From NCBI RefSeq assembly GCF_014805625.2, contig NW_023998414.1:20589590-20653589 (forward strand): a DNA stretch of 64,000 nucleotides, written 5' to 3'. Position 1 is the first letter of the stretch. Each line of letters opens with the position of its first letter. Shown in pieces: positions 52,541-64,000 of the stretch. Both the position numbers and the translations under genes were made by a program. Under the pieces are notes generated by a model. The model did not search any database and was not told the DNA's origin. It was given only the letters and a program-made list of their open reading frames with translations. The stretch comes from Glossina fuscipes (taxonomy: Eukaryota > Arthropoda > Insecta > Diptera > Glossinidae).

Positions 52541-52556
52541 CCCCAATATCAATCTT

Positions 52557-52628
52557 GGGCTCGTCCGGGATTTGAACCCGGGACCTCTCACACCCGAAGC
52601 GAGAATCATACCCCTAGACCAACGAGCC
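52557..52628 (-). tRNA. tRNA-Pro (anticodon CGG)
   Basis: A complete 72-nt cloverleaf. The acceptor stem GGCTCGT pairs with ACGAGCC and the discriminator base is C. The D arm is GGTCTAGGGGTATGATT. The anticodon loop TTCGGGT, anticodon CGG, reads the proline codon CCG. The T arm CCGGG-TTCAAAT-CCCGG is intact, with a B-box match GGTTCAAATCC. The anticodon stem is CTCGC/GTGAG, so one pair is G-U where G-C is usual. No intron. A T7 run lies 16 nt past the end and is a good pol III terminator. CCA is not encoded, as expected for a nuclear eukaryotic gene. Confidence 0.95.
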
Positions 52629-53051
52629 TTCGTTTCTTCCGTCGATAAATATGTTATTTAAATGTATAATGTGTCACTAGTAATAGAACAGATCTAAATC
52701 AATAGAGCATGCGAATTGCGTCGAAACTTTACTCTCTTCTTATTTCTATCTCTCTCTCTCATCCTATTTATATATAATATCATTTAGGATTGAACGAAAG
52801 CAAAACGAAACAACAGGTTTAAAGAAACAGTTTTGCGATGAAGATGAAAATAGTAGTTGTTTATATGTCATGCAAGAAAAACAAGAAATTATAAGATAAC
52901 AGCGTATATATAGAAATTGTTTGTATACATATGTATGAAATTTTTTTTTTTTTTTTTTCAAAATATCAATATTATTTTTAAATTTATAAAAAATTTTTTG
53001 TTTACACATCAATTTGCTTTCATATACTTAATTAAACATGGAAGCTCCAGA

Positions 53052-53123
53052 GCTCTTTTAGCTCAGTGGTAGAGCACTGGTCTCGTAAACCAGGGGTCGT
53101 GAGTTCAAACCTCACAAAGAGCA
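53052..53123 (+). tRNA. tRNA-Thr (anticodon CGT)
   Basis: A complete 72-nt cloverleaf. The acceptor stem GCTCTTT pairs with AAAGAGC and the discriminator is A. The D arm is GCTCAGTGGTAGAGC. The anticodon stem CTGGT/ACCAG encloses CTCGTAA, anticodon CGT, which reads the threonine codon ACG. The T arm is GTGAG-TTCAAAC-CTCAC. A box TAGCTCAGTGG and B box GAGTTCAAACC are both present. No intron and no encoded CCA. It is transcribed away from tRNA-Pro, with 423 bp between the two 5' ends. The first T4 run is 31 nt downstream, so the trailer is fairly long or termination is leaky. Confidence 0.95.
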
Positions 53124-53153
53124 AGGTGTGTTCAATAAATTCTAAGTAGGCAA

Positions 53154-53157
53154 TTTT
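53154..53157 (+). terminator. Weak pol III terminator of tRNA-Thr
   Basis: First run of four T downstream of tRNA-Thr(CGT), 31 nt past the discriminator base. It is minimal length and read-through is possible. Confidence 0.5.
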
Positions 53158-53562
53158 GGAATTAAGTTTGCCTTTCTGGACAAACCCTCGTTTTGTTCTT
53201 TTTTTATATTAAATTAATTACACATCATTTTCATTATCTATGCAATTACATTTTTCTAATGCAAAATCCTAGCAATACTGGTGTAAATAAAGTGTCCTCC
53301 CAAAGAACCCCTTCTTAATACGCACATAAGCTTCTTTGCAAATTCTTTAAGAAAACTCTTCAAAGTAAAGCAGATATTGAAGAGATGATCAATATTTAGC
53401 TTGAATATATTTAGCATTCAAATCATCTGAATTCACATTCAGGATATGCAAACTTTTTTTGAGACGTACAAGAAGTGAAAGAACTTCACATTCACACGAG
53501 CTTCGAATTCATTAGCATTTCAGAGTCCAATTTAAAATTTGTTGCATTATACAACTTTTTAA

Positions 53563-53672
53563 ATTATTATCATTATTATAATTAATTTAGCCGGAGAAAT
53601 AAATTCTATCGCTAATCACATTTGAGATTTGAACCCACGACCATTGCATTGTTAGTTGAGATCCCTTGTCTA
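53563..53672 (-). mobile_element. tRNA-derived SINE, copy with internal deletion
   Basis: On the minus strand it shares the head around the B box (GGTTCAAATCTCAAATG), the body end (AGAATTTATTTCTCCGGCTA) and a TAATAATGATAATAA tail with the copies near 20708 and 24138. The central body of roughly 50 nt is missing. It lies 440 bp past tRNA-Thr. Confidence 0.65.
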
Positions 53673-55572
53673 ACTTTTTATATTATAAATGTAAATAGAT
53701 ATAAAAATTTTCCCACACTTTCCTATAAAACAGATGCGCAGCTTTCCAAAACTATGCAGCTCTAATCAGAGGAAAGGCAAACCAGAGAAGACATATTGAC
53801 TTTGTCAGAAATACATGCCGTAAAGTATAAATTGTCTTGAAAAACATAAACAATGGAAAATGAAACCATCTCTACCTGCCTACAAGTTTACCTCTCCCTG
53901 GATTGAAAACATTCTTATAGCACTGAACCTTGAACTGCAAACGCCAAAACTATTCAGATTCGATGATAAATCAGATATGTTGGAAATATATATGTATGCA
54001 TACATGTATACATATTACATATACATGTATAAATATTTTTTTATTTTTTTTTTTTGCTTTTTATGCCCATCAAAAATGAATCGGCTTCAAATTTAGCAAA
54101 AACATTGAAAATTCTCGTAGACTGTTTAATACTGAATATGGACAAAATTGATTGAGTAGCGCTGCTTTCAAGCCCGAAAAAACACAAAAAAAAAGAATTT
54201 GGGTTTTCGGCTAATAATTTCTCTAAACTATAACACATTCATCCAACAATAATAATTTCAATGTTTATTCTATGAATGATCTCACAGTACCTGTGCACAA
54301 TTTAGAAAAATTGCCCACACTCACTCAAAAGATGATTGTTTGCCAGTATAAAAGACTAGGTCTTAGCCAAATATAATTTTCGTATTTGTTACATTTTGAA
54401 AGCAAAAAAATATCTCAATAAAGTTATTACTTAAAACAAAGAGAATTCTTCATTCTGACTGACTTCATATAATGTTATTAAATTACGTAGTGTTTCTGCT
54501 CGTTCTGTTGTTTTTATCCTCCTGGGACATGAACACATATATATGTACGCAAAGTATCGGTAAGTTTAGTGTTAAATGAAAACAGTAACTAAACTTGACT
54601 TTCTTGCCGGCTAGTCTGCTATTTTACTTATGCATAATGGACGTAATTGCCCGAATAGATAAAAAATCGACAGACAAACGGACATAGCTAATTTAATTCA
54701 GAATATTACGTTATTCAAGAATTTACATATATGAAGTCCCTAGTGCCATTTCTGATAGATGGTTCTGACTGGTAGAAAAGAAAAAGCCAATTTGTATTCC
54801 AATTATGCGATTATGAAAGCACTTAAGTTTCAATATCTGCAAACAATGTGGTACCTGAGACTAGTAAAGAGAGAAATTTCAACTATTCGAAGGAAAGCTT
54901 GGATATCTCTCGTTATAAGTGAAATAAATTGTTTGTAAATCAAATCGATTACATGTTCATTTTTCATCTGTTCTTCTTTTCAACCGAATCAATTCAATTA
55001 GAAATCATTGCTTCTTCTTTCATTCGTTAATAACGCAGAGTTCATGTTCCAAAATGTGTCACAATATTGCAAAGATGTTTACGCGGAAAATTTCAAATCA
55101 AAATTCTGTATATAAAAGCCATTTTTGTTTTTTCTTCACCTTCAAATTTTCGCTTATGTACATTGTCTGCAATAATTCTTGACCGCACCCAATATTTCGA
55201 TGCAATTCTTTTTGCTTTTTACGTTATTTTTTAAGCGGTTTGAGCCAAGGAAAACCACAAAAATTGCATAGTAATCGATTTTTTGGAGAAACTTTAGACA
55301 TTTTCTGGCAGATGGTGTCATAACGCGACCAATAGCCAACGACTAAAATAAATCATTACAAAATTGCGAAAAATAAGCAACACGAAGCGGTTATTGCAAA
55401 CCCCTTAAGCAATATAAGCAATTTCAACTACAAGAGATCTCAAATGGAAAACAATTTTTTTTTTGTTTTTTATCGTTTCAGCTAACAATTAAAACAGAAT
55501 TTAGACATGAAAGAAATTATATTTGATTTAGACCGACTATCTAAGTGCTCAGCTCCTATTGCTTTTTGTCAC

Positions 55573-55932
55573 TTTTTACACCCTACAGCATTCGTGATAT
55601 GAGGGTATATTAAGTTTGTGCGAATATATGCAACGCCCAGAAGAACTTGAAATAGACTCACTTATTAAACCGATCGATGAAGAATAATTTTCTAAATCGA
55701 TTTCAGCTTGTTTTCTTGTGTTCAACATAAAGGCTGAAATTTTTAAGGTATTCCAATGAAATTAGGTGTATCAACATGTTTTGACGCAAGGGCCAAATCT
55801 TTCAGAAATGGTTTAGGTTTGACCATTTTCTCGACCATTTCCCTTATAACACATTATGTTGAAAAGCCATTATACGAATAATTGTATTCAACCAAACCAA
55901 GGTCATGTCCGACCATAGTGTTTTTACTTGTT
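55573..55932 (+). mobile_element. DINE-1-like element, compact copy with both ends
   Basis: It runs from TTTTACACCCTACAGCATTC, through GAGGGTATATTAAGTTTGTG and CAACGCCCAGAAGAACTTGA, to ATGTCCGACCATAGTG then TTTTTACTTGTT. At about 360 bp with both termini it is the best template for finding the family elsewhere. The GTCCGTCTGTC block is missing from this copy. Confidence 0.6.
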
Positions 55933-56609
55933 AATAATGGTTACCCGAAAAGTAAGCAAAATGTCATATCATTTAACAAAAAAAAAAAAAAAAAAACAAC
56001 AAAATGATATCTGTGTAATCGTAGGTGTTTATGAAAACACTTTAACTACATACGCATAACGACACTATACTGTTGCATATTAAATGCAAGATACGCAGTA
56101 TAATTTAATTTTGTATGTCATATCAGAAAACTGGACCTAATAATGTGATTAAAAGATTAATAGACGAATATGTAAATATCTCAGAATTGGATTTTTCAGT
56201 TTGGAAAACTTTGCTCATCATAAGCATTGGTATAGGCTGATTTAAATGGTTTTTGAGCTTAAAAAAAAGTAAATTAAGAAGAACTTTTGTAGATGCGCTG
56301 CTCAAGTCGTAAACGTGATTTTAATAAGCGTGCAGGTAGGTTGAGCGTGGTTTAATCAAAGTTCGAGCTGAGCTAATATAAATTCTGCTGGGCACACAGT
56401 AACGTATTCAAAAATATTATGCAAAAGGTGAACAGTAATGTCAAGTTTTTTGTTGCAAATTTTTTTTTAAATACAAACGAAAATCGGGCCAATTTGGCTG
56501 ATTTTTGGTTTTCTTTGATGACTGTAGGAACGACAACTTTTATTTTTACTTTAAGTAACATCCCTAGTTTCGTCTATTCGATCTGAACAGATAAAGAGAC
56601 GGACAGACA

Positions 56610-56649
<40 letters not shown>

Positions 56650-57395
56650 ATATATATATATACATAACGAAGCTCTTGATGATTGTTTTCATGTTTCGCA
56701 GGCACTTGACAAATATAATATATAGCCCGTGGTGGACATAAAAATTAATTTTTCTATAACTGAAAAAAGAACCAAAAAAAAAGACGAAAAATATAGAGAA
56801 AATTTCAATTCAAACTGAATTGAGTTACGAGAAAATATAATTCATGCCAATTTGGTTGCTGTTCATTTTGCATAGAAGGCGGGAGACAGACGAAAGCGCC
56901 ATCAAGCGACAAAACAGCACTGAGTTAAAAATTCATTCATTCAAATTTACATAAATTGATTTGATTGAATTTTTATGAGGTTTGCGCTCAATTTCAGTCG
57001 TTGCCATTTGAGTGAAGTTGAGTTATTGAAAAAAAAAAAAGGGATACTAAAGGATTCATTTACGTTGATATTCAAGCATAGATTTCATTTACATAAACGG
57101 CAATGGATGACCTAATCTAGGAATGCAATTTTGAAATTTTCTTGAAATAGTAAACGATGAGATGACACACTCCCGTTCATACTTACTTACTTACAGTTAA
57201 TTATGAATTGCAGAACCTAATGGAAATCGAAAGAAAAAATGAAATATAATTTATGATATCTTTAAATGGAAATGCATAGATGCAACGTGAAACTATAGAC
57301 AAACGGGCAAACCGATTATAGCAGTCATGCATCAGTGACAGCTTTTCGTTTGCGGTTAAATCTGGGACTAAATGATAATTGAATATTCATATAGA

Positions 57396-57608
57396 TACAA
57401 ACAAACAAACAAACAAACAAACAAGCAAACAAACACACACAAACACACACACACACAGCCAGAGTCACACAAAACACAAATCCACATGAATACTTACGCA
57501 CAAACGCACACACGCACACATACACATACATACATACATACATACAGAGACCTAACACGTATTCCTGCCTAATCACCAGACCAACCAACCAACCAACCAA
57601 CCAACCAA
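57396..57608. repeat. Mixed simple repeats: (CAAA)n, (CA)n, (CATA)n, (CCAA)n
   Basis: A 210-bp run of adjoining simple repeats, all with C and A on the plus strand. Open frames on both strands here (66 and 103 codons) are repeat translations and not genes. Confidence 0.9.
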
Positions 57609-60176
57609 TTTCCATTTTTGTTACCCATACTTGCACTCATATATGAATGCATTCAAATTTTTCGCTTAGTGAAATTTGTCATAAATCTCATGGTTTTCTA
57701 TAGCAATTCATTCCGCCAGTAATTGTGGTTCTCTTTTGATTATTTATGACATAGAAAATACAAAAAAACTTGTTTTGTACAATAGTTTTAATTCAATGAA
57801 TGAAATGAAATTTATGTGTAATTGTTTCTAAGTCTCTTTTAAATATCCTATAACCGGGAAGAGGGGTAAATCTCCCGTTCATTTACTATGCAACAATATA
57901 GCACAATTGATATTTATGTTTTTTTCCTTCTTTTTCAGTTTATGTGATCGAAACCGCAATTGTATAATAAAACTAATTCAACATTAAAATTATTGTATAA
58001 TGAAAAATTGCTTCTCTTTGTTGTTATTGTTATTATTATTATTGTTGTTGTTGTTGTTGTAATATACAATAATTGAAAAAGAAAAAATTTGTTAAAACAA
58101 TTCAAAATGCATAAGTTGCAAAAGAAAAAAAAAAAAAGAAACGAAAGCAATATACAGTAAAACACTTTCAAAAAAATATGCAAAAGAAAGCGAGCAGAGT
58201 GAACCGAAAGATGGATTGATTGATGATTGATTAAACAGAGTTTCTTAACCAATTAACTATCGATCAAGTTTTCCTGAAATTCCCTGATTAACATCAATAT
58301 AAAAGAAATAAAAAATACATCATTTTTATCATCTAAAGCTCCTATATACTAATTTTGTTCAATTTTAATCGATCGATTATTGTCAGTCTGGCCTTAATAA
58401 AGAAGATGTTCGTCGCATACGTTTCACATTTGATGATTTGAGTTTACGTGAAAACTAATCGATTTTCGAAAAAAGGTAATTCGAAAACGATGGTTCAACC
58501 AAATATATGTTTATAACGCATTACCTATCCCACGTAGTTGACGATTGTCGAAACGATTAAAAAACAATTCGCAAAAAGTTTCGCGGAAAAAGGTCTAAAT
58601 GAAGTTAAGGCAGAGTCAGTCGGGTCAAGAGACTTGACTTGTAGCATTCGAACGGAAAAGACGAAAAGAAGCGTTCAAAAAGACTATAAATATAAATAAG
58701 TTCTTATACATAATTTGTAAAGAAATCTTCTAAGAATTGTACACAAAAGCTATGATATCCTAAAAATTACTACTGAGTCATACGAACTTAAACCCAAAAG
58801 GAGTCAAATAAAAACCTAAAATTATAAAAAGCAATTTCACATTTCAATATTTTCTGAGAGCTAATGACTGGGCGGATAAAGGTCCATCATATCGCTATAA
58901 TCATTTTATTTATTATTTAGAGAAAGAATTTTAAAGAAAGCAAATAAAAGTAAACCTAGACCGGAATATCAATCACTGCTGATCTAGTAAATGCTAAAAA
59001 GCACATCTTAGCAATATCGAGAAGTAATAGCAAATATACCTTGGCTTCCGTGAAGGTGTGTTCCATAAGACCACCAACTAACTTTATAATTTGGCAAAGA
59101 CAACAGTAAGTTTTATGAAAAATTTTTAAAGACTGGGAATAACATAAAGGAAAGAATGAATCTGTGCATAAATTCATAGCGAAGGTAGAGTAAATTGCAA
59201 AGAGATAAATATCTCCAAACAGTTGGTAAATGAGGTTATGTGATAATATGAGCAATCGGTACGTTGTGATAACGAAATTCCCAGTTACCATAATGTAGAC
59301 TAGGTGAACCATTAATACCGTCGATAAAGCTCAACATGCTTGGCCGTCATGAAGCAAGACTGGCTGGCGGGAAGAGTTAGCAGAACTGACTTAGAACACC
59401 CGCCATACTAAATATTGAAATGAACCTATTCTTATGATCGCACCCAAAAAAGAAGTCTTCACAAAGTTAGCTTCAAGCCTTTTCGGTTTTTCCCTTGCTA
59501 AAAAAAAAAGAACCTTTATAAACGTATTGTTCTCCAACTATTCTTCGCGTATAATAATAATAAGGCAACAAATTTCCTCATCGAATGTCCTGACTATGGA
59601 ACTAAATAGCAGATCTATGTTTGTCATGAATCCCACATCTTCAGGAACTCACATTTATTGAACTAATGTTCACTTTGATTTGCAATTAACTTTGCAAACA
59701 AATACCAGCCAGCAATAACCAATCTTACCTCTCTTATCTGAATCAGTATTTTTGCTACTTTCGAGATCGATTTAGTGTTTAAACCATCATGAAAGGCTTG
59801 TGGGCAAAACAGAAGCATTTTGACTTTCAATGGACAATTCTACCCATAAGTATAATTCCTTTTTATTTTTCTCCACTTAGGAGAACGGCGAGCAGCCTTC
59901 ATTCAAATTTCGCAACCTACCAATTTTTCTCTTTTTATTTTGTAGCATTATCAGTTATGAGCATATATTTTTCTTCTTTTTTTTTTTTTTTTTTGTAAAA
60001 ATGAGCCTCGGAGTTCAACTTTCACCTACCTCTCTTTTTTTAAATGGCCAGTGACTCAGGGAATGCTCCTTATTCGTGTAACACGGTAACGGCCAGAAAG
60101 AACAAGTGAAGAAAGGGAATGATATAGGAAATTGATGGCACTCTAGTGGTTCTGTATACCCATGTTGTAAGTCTTA

Positions 60177-60290
60177 TGCCTTTACCGACTCAACACTTAT
60201 TATAGCTACAACCAAAGTAAACTCTAGTAGATTGAGATTCAAACCAGCGAATACTGGCTAGTTGGGTACTCTTGCGGCTCAACAAAAACC
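60177..60290 (-). mobile_element. Degenerate tRNA-derived SINE relative
   Basis: On the minus strand the head has a B box GGTTTGAATCTCAAT and the junction CTAGAGTTTAC, as in the other copies. An AAGAGTACCCAACTAGCCAG stretch precedes the B box. The body is largely diverged and no clear tail is seen. This is the oldest copy of the five. Confidence 0.45.
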
Positions 60291-62057
60291 AATGTATATA
60301 ACGCACTGCATGTATTCAAAGTTGCACAACGACATAAACGCTTAGGCTTAGGACCTCCGATATTTATTTTACGATATAAAGATATGATACAACTACAAAC
60401 CTTCAAGATTGTATCGAGATTCCGGTGACTTTTAAATATATTTAAAAAGTTTACATGTTTTTATGTTGAGGAATAGTTCAACGCCTTGCAAGATATTCCA
60501 TAACTCTTACATAAAGATAAAGATGTTAAAATCGCTACGATTTATTTCAAAATAATTTGTCGTCAAGTAATCGCACAAATCTTACTAAACAGTGTAAAGG
60601 TCAGGCAAAGATTTGTTAGAAAAGGAAGAGTAAGCAATTGGAGGCTTTTAACATCATTTGAAAACCACAAAAAATCATAAAATAAACAATAAATATTCAA
60701 ATTCAAAAGGGGTACTAAAAAATAGCAAAGCATCATTAGAAAAAAACGTTTGTCTAATTGACAATTAAAATATTTAATTTATCTCTTATGAATATAAAAT
60801 TAGAAAATAATAAATATATATATTTCTATACTGTCTGCAATAATCAGAAGAAAGATTCAGAGACATTTCGAAGAATATATCTTGATATATGTATGTATAT
60901 ATATATATAGGTGATCAGTTTGAAATTTGAAGTTGAACCGATTTAGACAAGGGCGCGTCTATCTGTCTGGAAAAAACGTTCCTCTGGTCGCGAAAATTGA
61001 GATAATGCCTTCAAATTTGGCAAAAACATTTAAAAGTCCTTACATACGGGTTGGTGTAGAAAGGGAGATAAATCGATCAAACGACATATCCATGGTATAC
61101 CATAAACTGCGAGTATTCTCTACTTCCTTTATAACAGATACAAAGACGAAGAATTTTCTTCGTCTTCTATCGCTCATCCTGCATAGACTATGAAAGTGAA
61201 ATGAAAGTATTCAGCCACGCCTATCTCACATTATGAAATAGTAAAACCTCTTTTTTTTCTTTTGTTTTTAAGATAAAGATAATCGATGTAAACGATTCGA
61301 CGATAACCAAATGCAATTTTCTTACTTATTTTTGTTTACATTTTTTTTTCACATAATCTATTGTACGAGAGAATAAAATCGGTGACGACTATTGCACGTT
61401 TTAAGCGAAATAGACAAACTTGTTTAAATACCAAATGTTTTTAACAAATGCCACTACAAATCCACCATCACCGCAGCCACCAACTCTTAACTTCACAGTA
61501 ACCAAACATCATCACTTTTCCATATATATACATTATAGTCTTACTCTACATACGTTCTCGGTGGCAAACGGGCTGTTGTCATTTTTGTTATTATTATAAT
61601 TGTTTTTTCTTTTTCTTTTTTTTCTACTGAATACTGAAAAAAAAAAAAAAAAAACCCATTAAAGCCTGCCCGCTTTGCCTGCTGCTTGCCTGCTTGCCAA
61701 TCTACTCCTGGCTGGCCTTTTGGTTTTGAATTGTTTTACTACTACCTCAACTGCCGTCAAATGTGTGGCATATACATATTCGTATAGCTCGCTTGCATAC
61801 ATTCATTTATTCGCTATTCGCTATGTGTGCGGTAATTGTCAGCAGATTTATTGAATTTAAAAACAAAACGCGATTTTGACAGATTTCAGCGATAATAATG
61901 CCAAAAGCAGCACATTTTGTCACCCCACCACTAGCAACAGTAAATCATCAATAATACAATTTACAACATTTGCCATATAATGAGCAATTAACAATTATTT
62001 TTATTTTTTATTTATTTTTTTTTCACATCTTCTATATGTTAAGTGAATAAAATGTCA

Positions 62058-62090
<33 letters not shown>

Positions 62091-62639
62091 CTGTTTTTCT
62101 TCGTACAATAGATTTTAAGGTTTTTTTTTATCGCGGATAGAGATTACCTCGTTATTGTGATTGCAATTAAAGGTATGAAATAGTGATTTAAATTAATTTA
62201 AAACTGAACAAAAGAAACTTGTGATCATTATTGGTTGTTGAGAAGTTTAACGACTTCCCACAATATGCTACAGTGCTTTTGAATGTAATGAAAACAATTT
62301 AGTCTAATTGAGCCTTCGATTAAAGGAAGAGAATAATTGCAAATAAATCATATCGATCGCCAAATCGACAAGAAAACAGTATTCGCTTTGAGGCGAACTC
62401 ATAATGCGAATGTCAATATAGAATTCGGCATGGAATTGTTAAAGTTCTGTCTAATTTACGCAGAATTTGTAAATAATGCCCAGTTTTTGCTGTATGTATA
62501 AAATATTCATGCCAACAGTAAGCAAAAGACTTGTATCATTATAAAGTAAACGACGTATACAAAAGATAAATTTATGGAAAATATGAAAAACGTCATGGAA
62601 AACAAGGAAAAACAATTGGTTTGCATTCATGTAGCGACC

Positions 62640-62888
62640 TTCCAAGTTAACCCATTATATGGGTAGTGGTCCCAAAAAGAACCATTTCTAATAGCATTCG
62701 TTATTGAGACAAAACATGTCGATGTACCTCATATCATCAAAGTATCTCCAAAGCTTTAAGAAAATAATATGGACAGACAGACGGACAAGATCAGCATAAT
62801 AATAGGTGAGTGTATCTCAAGTCCTTCGGGATACTGCATACATCAAACAAACTTAATATGGCCTTGTATCAAAAATGGTGTAGGATCT
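62640..62888 (-). mobile_element. DINE-1-like element, 5' part, minus strand
   Basis: On the minus strand it reads CCTACACCATTTTTGATACA, then CATATTAAGTTTGTTTGATG, CAGTATCCCGAAGGACTTGA and CTTGTCCGTCTGTCTGTCC, all in the family order. Confidence 0.5.
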
Positions 62889-63259
62889 AAAAAATATTTC
62901 AATGAAAACAAAAACAATAAACCTTTTATTTTCCTAATTAATTTAATTAATTTAAGTTTTTTTTTCTTTTTTCATTTGAAAGATTAGAATTCTTCGTTTT
63001 GAATTTAAGTAACCGTCCGCAAGAGTAGGCGTGTAGGTAAGCATCGCGCCTAACAAGTCAGCACTCACGGTCGCAGCTGTAATGAGTGTTTAGTCGACGA
63101 GGACATAACACATACCGATCAACAATCTCTCTACATGTTTATCTTTCTGTACTTCTTCTACTTTCTGGCCGTCGCCATGTTACGTGAATACGGGGCTTCT
63201 CCCGAGTCATTTACAAAAAAAAAAAACAAAAATCGTACATTTTGCGTAAGTGGAGTGAA

Positions 63260-63857
63260 ATGAGAAATACTAATTGCGGATAAAGTTTATAACGTTTTTG
63301 TCGAATTGGAAATGAACCATATAGAATTTGGACCATATAGGTTTACTTTTTGGATACCATCGCATATAAGAATTCTCGACTAAACCCTTATAGATGCCAA
63401 AAAAAAGCTTAAGCATTAATGCATTCAACTTGTTCAGGATAGTAATTTAACATAAAAATAAAGTGAACCAAATTTCAACCACCTTGGCCTATTTCTTGGA
63501 TCTCACTTCATATAAGATTTCTCATGAATTGTAAGCCTTTCAGAAAAACTTTTCACTTTTAATACTTTATGATGCATACTAAAATTGGTCCATATTAGCA
63601 TATTAGTCAAAAAAAAAAAAAACCCACAGTAGAAAATTTAGGCCATATAGGCTTATTTTTATAAGGATTATCATGAAAAGCAAGCCCGTACATGAGGAAA
63701 AAGTCTAAATTTTAGGTTTCTGTGATGGAAACTGAAAAATAATAAGATCTTTAGTAAGTAAATTAAGTTTGTAAACTTTGGATCGGGCCTCGGGTTTTCA
63801 TCAAAAGCATATCTTTGCATGCGGTCTTGCCCGACCGTAACGTGTTTACTTGTTTCA
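63260..63857 (+). mobile_element. DINE-1-like element, 3' part
   Basis: It ends GGTCTTGCCCGACCGTAACG then TGTTTACTTGTTT, the family's 3' terminus. The inner part holds loosely repeated blocks with GGACCATATAGGTTTACTTT and ATCGCATATAAGAATTCTC or close variants, as found in the middle of long fly elements of this type. Confidence 0.45.
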
Positions 63858-64000
63858 ATTTAAAAAAAAAATATTTTACTTTTTTGATTTGTTAGATATA
63901 GATATTTTGTTATATATTTAATTGTTTTATTTTTTTTTTAGATTAATTTAATCGTTATTTTTATATTTGCGCCGTTACGCTCTTGTTTTTATGATTTATT

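Larger units (their letters stand above)
49451..52556. other. Region upstream of Bx, no gene seen
   Basis: Probably 5' intron or flank of Bx. It contains the DINE-1-like copy at 51032. No further exon is recognisable. Confidence 0.5.
53673..60176. other. Region upstream of Bx, no gene seen
   Basis: AT-rich, with a DINE-1-like copy, simple repeats and a possible decayed element at 54040-54390. The 118-codon minus frame at 59312-58956 is hydrophobic and unlike anything I know. A 5' Bx exon could be hidden here. Confidence 0.5.
60291..64000. other. Region upstream of Bx, repeats and a candidate regulatory block
   Basis: Bases 61430-62000 have lower repeat content and mixed composition (for example CCTGCCCGCTTTGCCTGCTG near 61666 and GCCAAAAGCAGCACATTTTG near 61901) without coding signal. 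The rest is AT-rich, with DINE-1-like pieces from 62640. Bases 60870-61210 resemble decayed DINE-1-like interior sequence. Confidence 0.4.

Noticed and set aside
57325..57636. 103-codon minus frame and overlapping plus frame
   Set aside because: Both are translations of CA, CAAA, CATA and CCAA simple repeats.
59789..59998. Plus frame with a hydrophobic C-terminal end
   Set aside because: The hydrophobic end is a T-run translation and the rest has no known motif.

Overview
The window is AT-rich eukaryotic DNA, full of long A/T runs, TA and CA microsatellites and decayed transposable elements, with almost no long open reading frames. The one protein-coding gene I recognise is the fly LIM-only gene Beadex (Bx, dLMO). 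Together with DINE-1-like repeats and mariner debris, it points to a higher fly (Brachycera, Schizophora). A tephritid or calyptrate seems more likely than Drosophila, because the spacing and repeat load are large, but the family cannot be fixed from this sequence alone.

Layout. Bases 1 to about 34000 hold no gene I can support. They are intergenic sequence with microsatellites, several DINE-1-like copies (best 14776-15644), a broken mariner transposase (about 18590-19113), three copies of a tRNA-derived SINE (20224, 20708, 24138), a possible MITE with 13-bp inverted ends (21439-21808), a LINE endonuclease fossil (about 32150-32545) and a mariner terminal fragment (32660-32850). Bases 38368-48985 carry the three Bx coding exons on the minus strand: the start and LIM1 at 48985-48672, the first half of LIM2 at 48594-48469, then a 9.8-kb intron, then the end of LIM2 and the C-terminal tail at 38692-38368. 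The joined frame is 765 nt, 254 residues, and both junctions split an Arg codon in the same phase. The 3' UTR runs towards lower coordinates from 38367. It carries an 8-mer match to the miR-9a seed 68 nt after the stop, and then a 40-nt A tract in the transcript sense.

Bases 48986-64000 lie upstream of the Bx coding region. The first coding exon begins exactly at a splice acceptor, so at least one more 5' exon must exist further upstream. I could not locate it, and much or all of this stretch may be 5' intron. It contains two divergent tRNA genes, tRNA-Pro(CGG) on the minus strand at 52557-52628 and tRNA-Thr(CGT) on the plus strand at 53052-53123, plus further SINE and DINE-1-like copies.

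I found no CRISPR array, rRNA, operon or bacterial-type system. The most interesting items are the SINE family, the DINE-1-like family, the Bx 3' UTR signals, the start codon placed against a splice acceptor, and a GC-richer island inside the large Bx intron (about 40790-41170).
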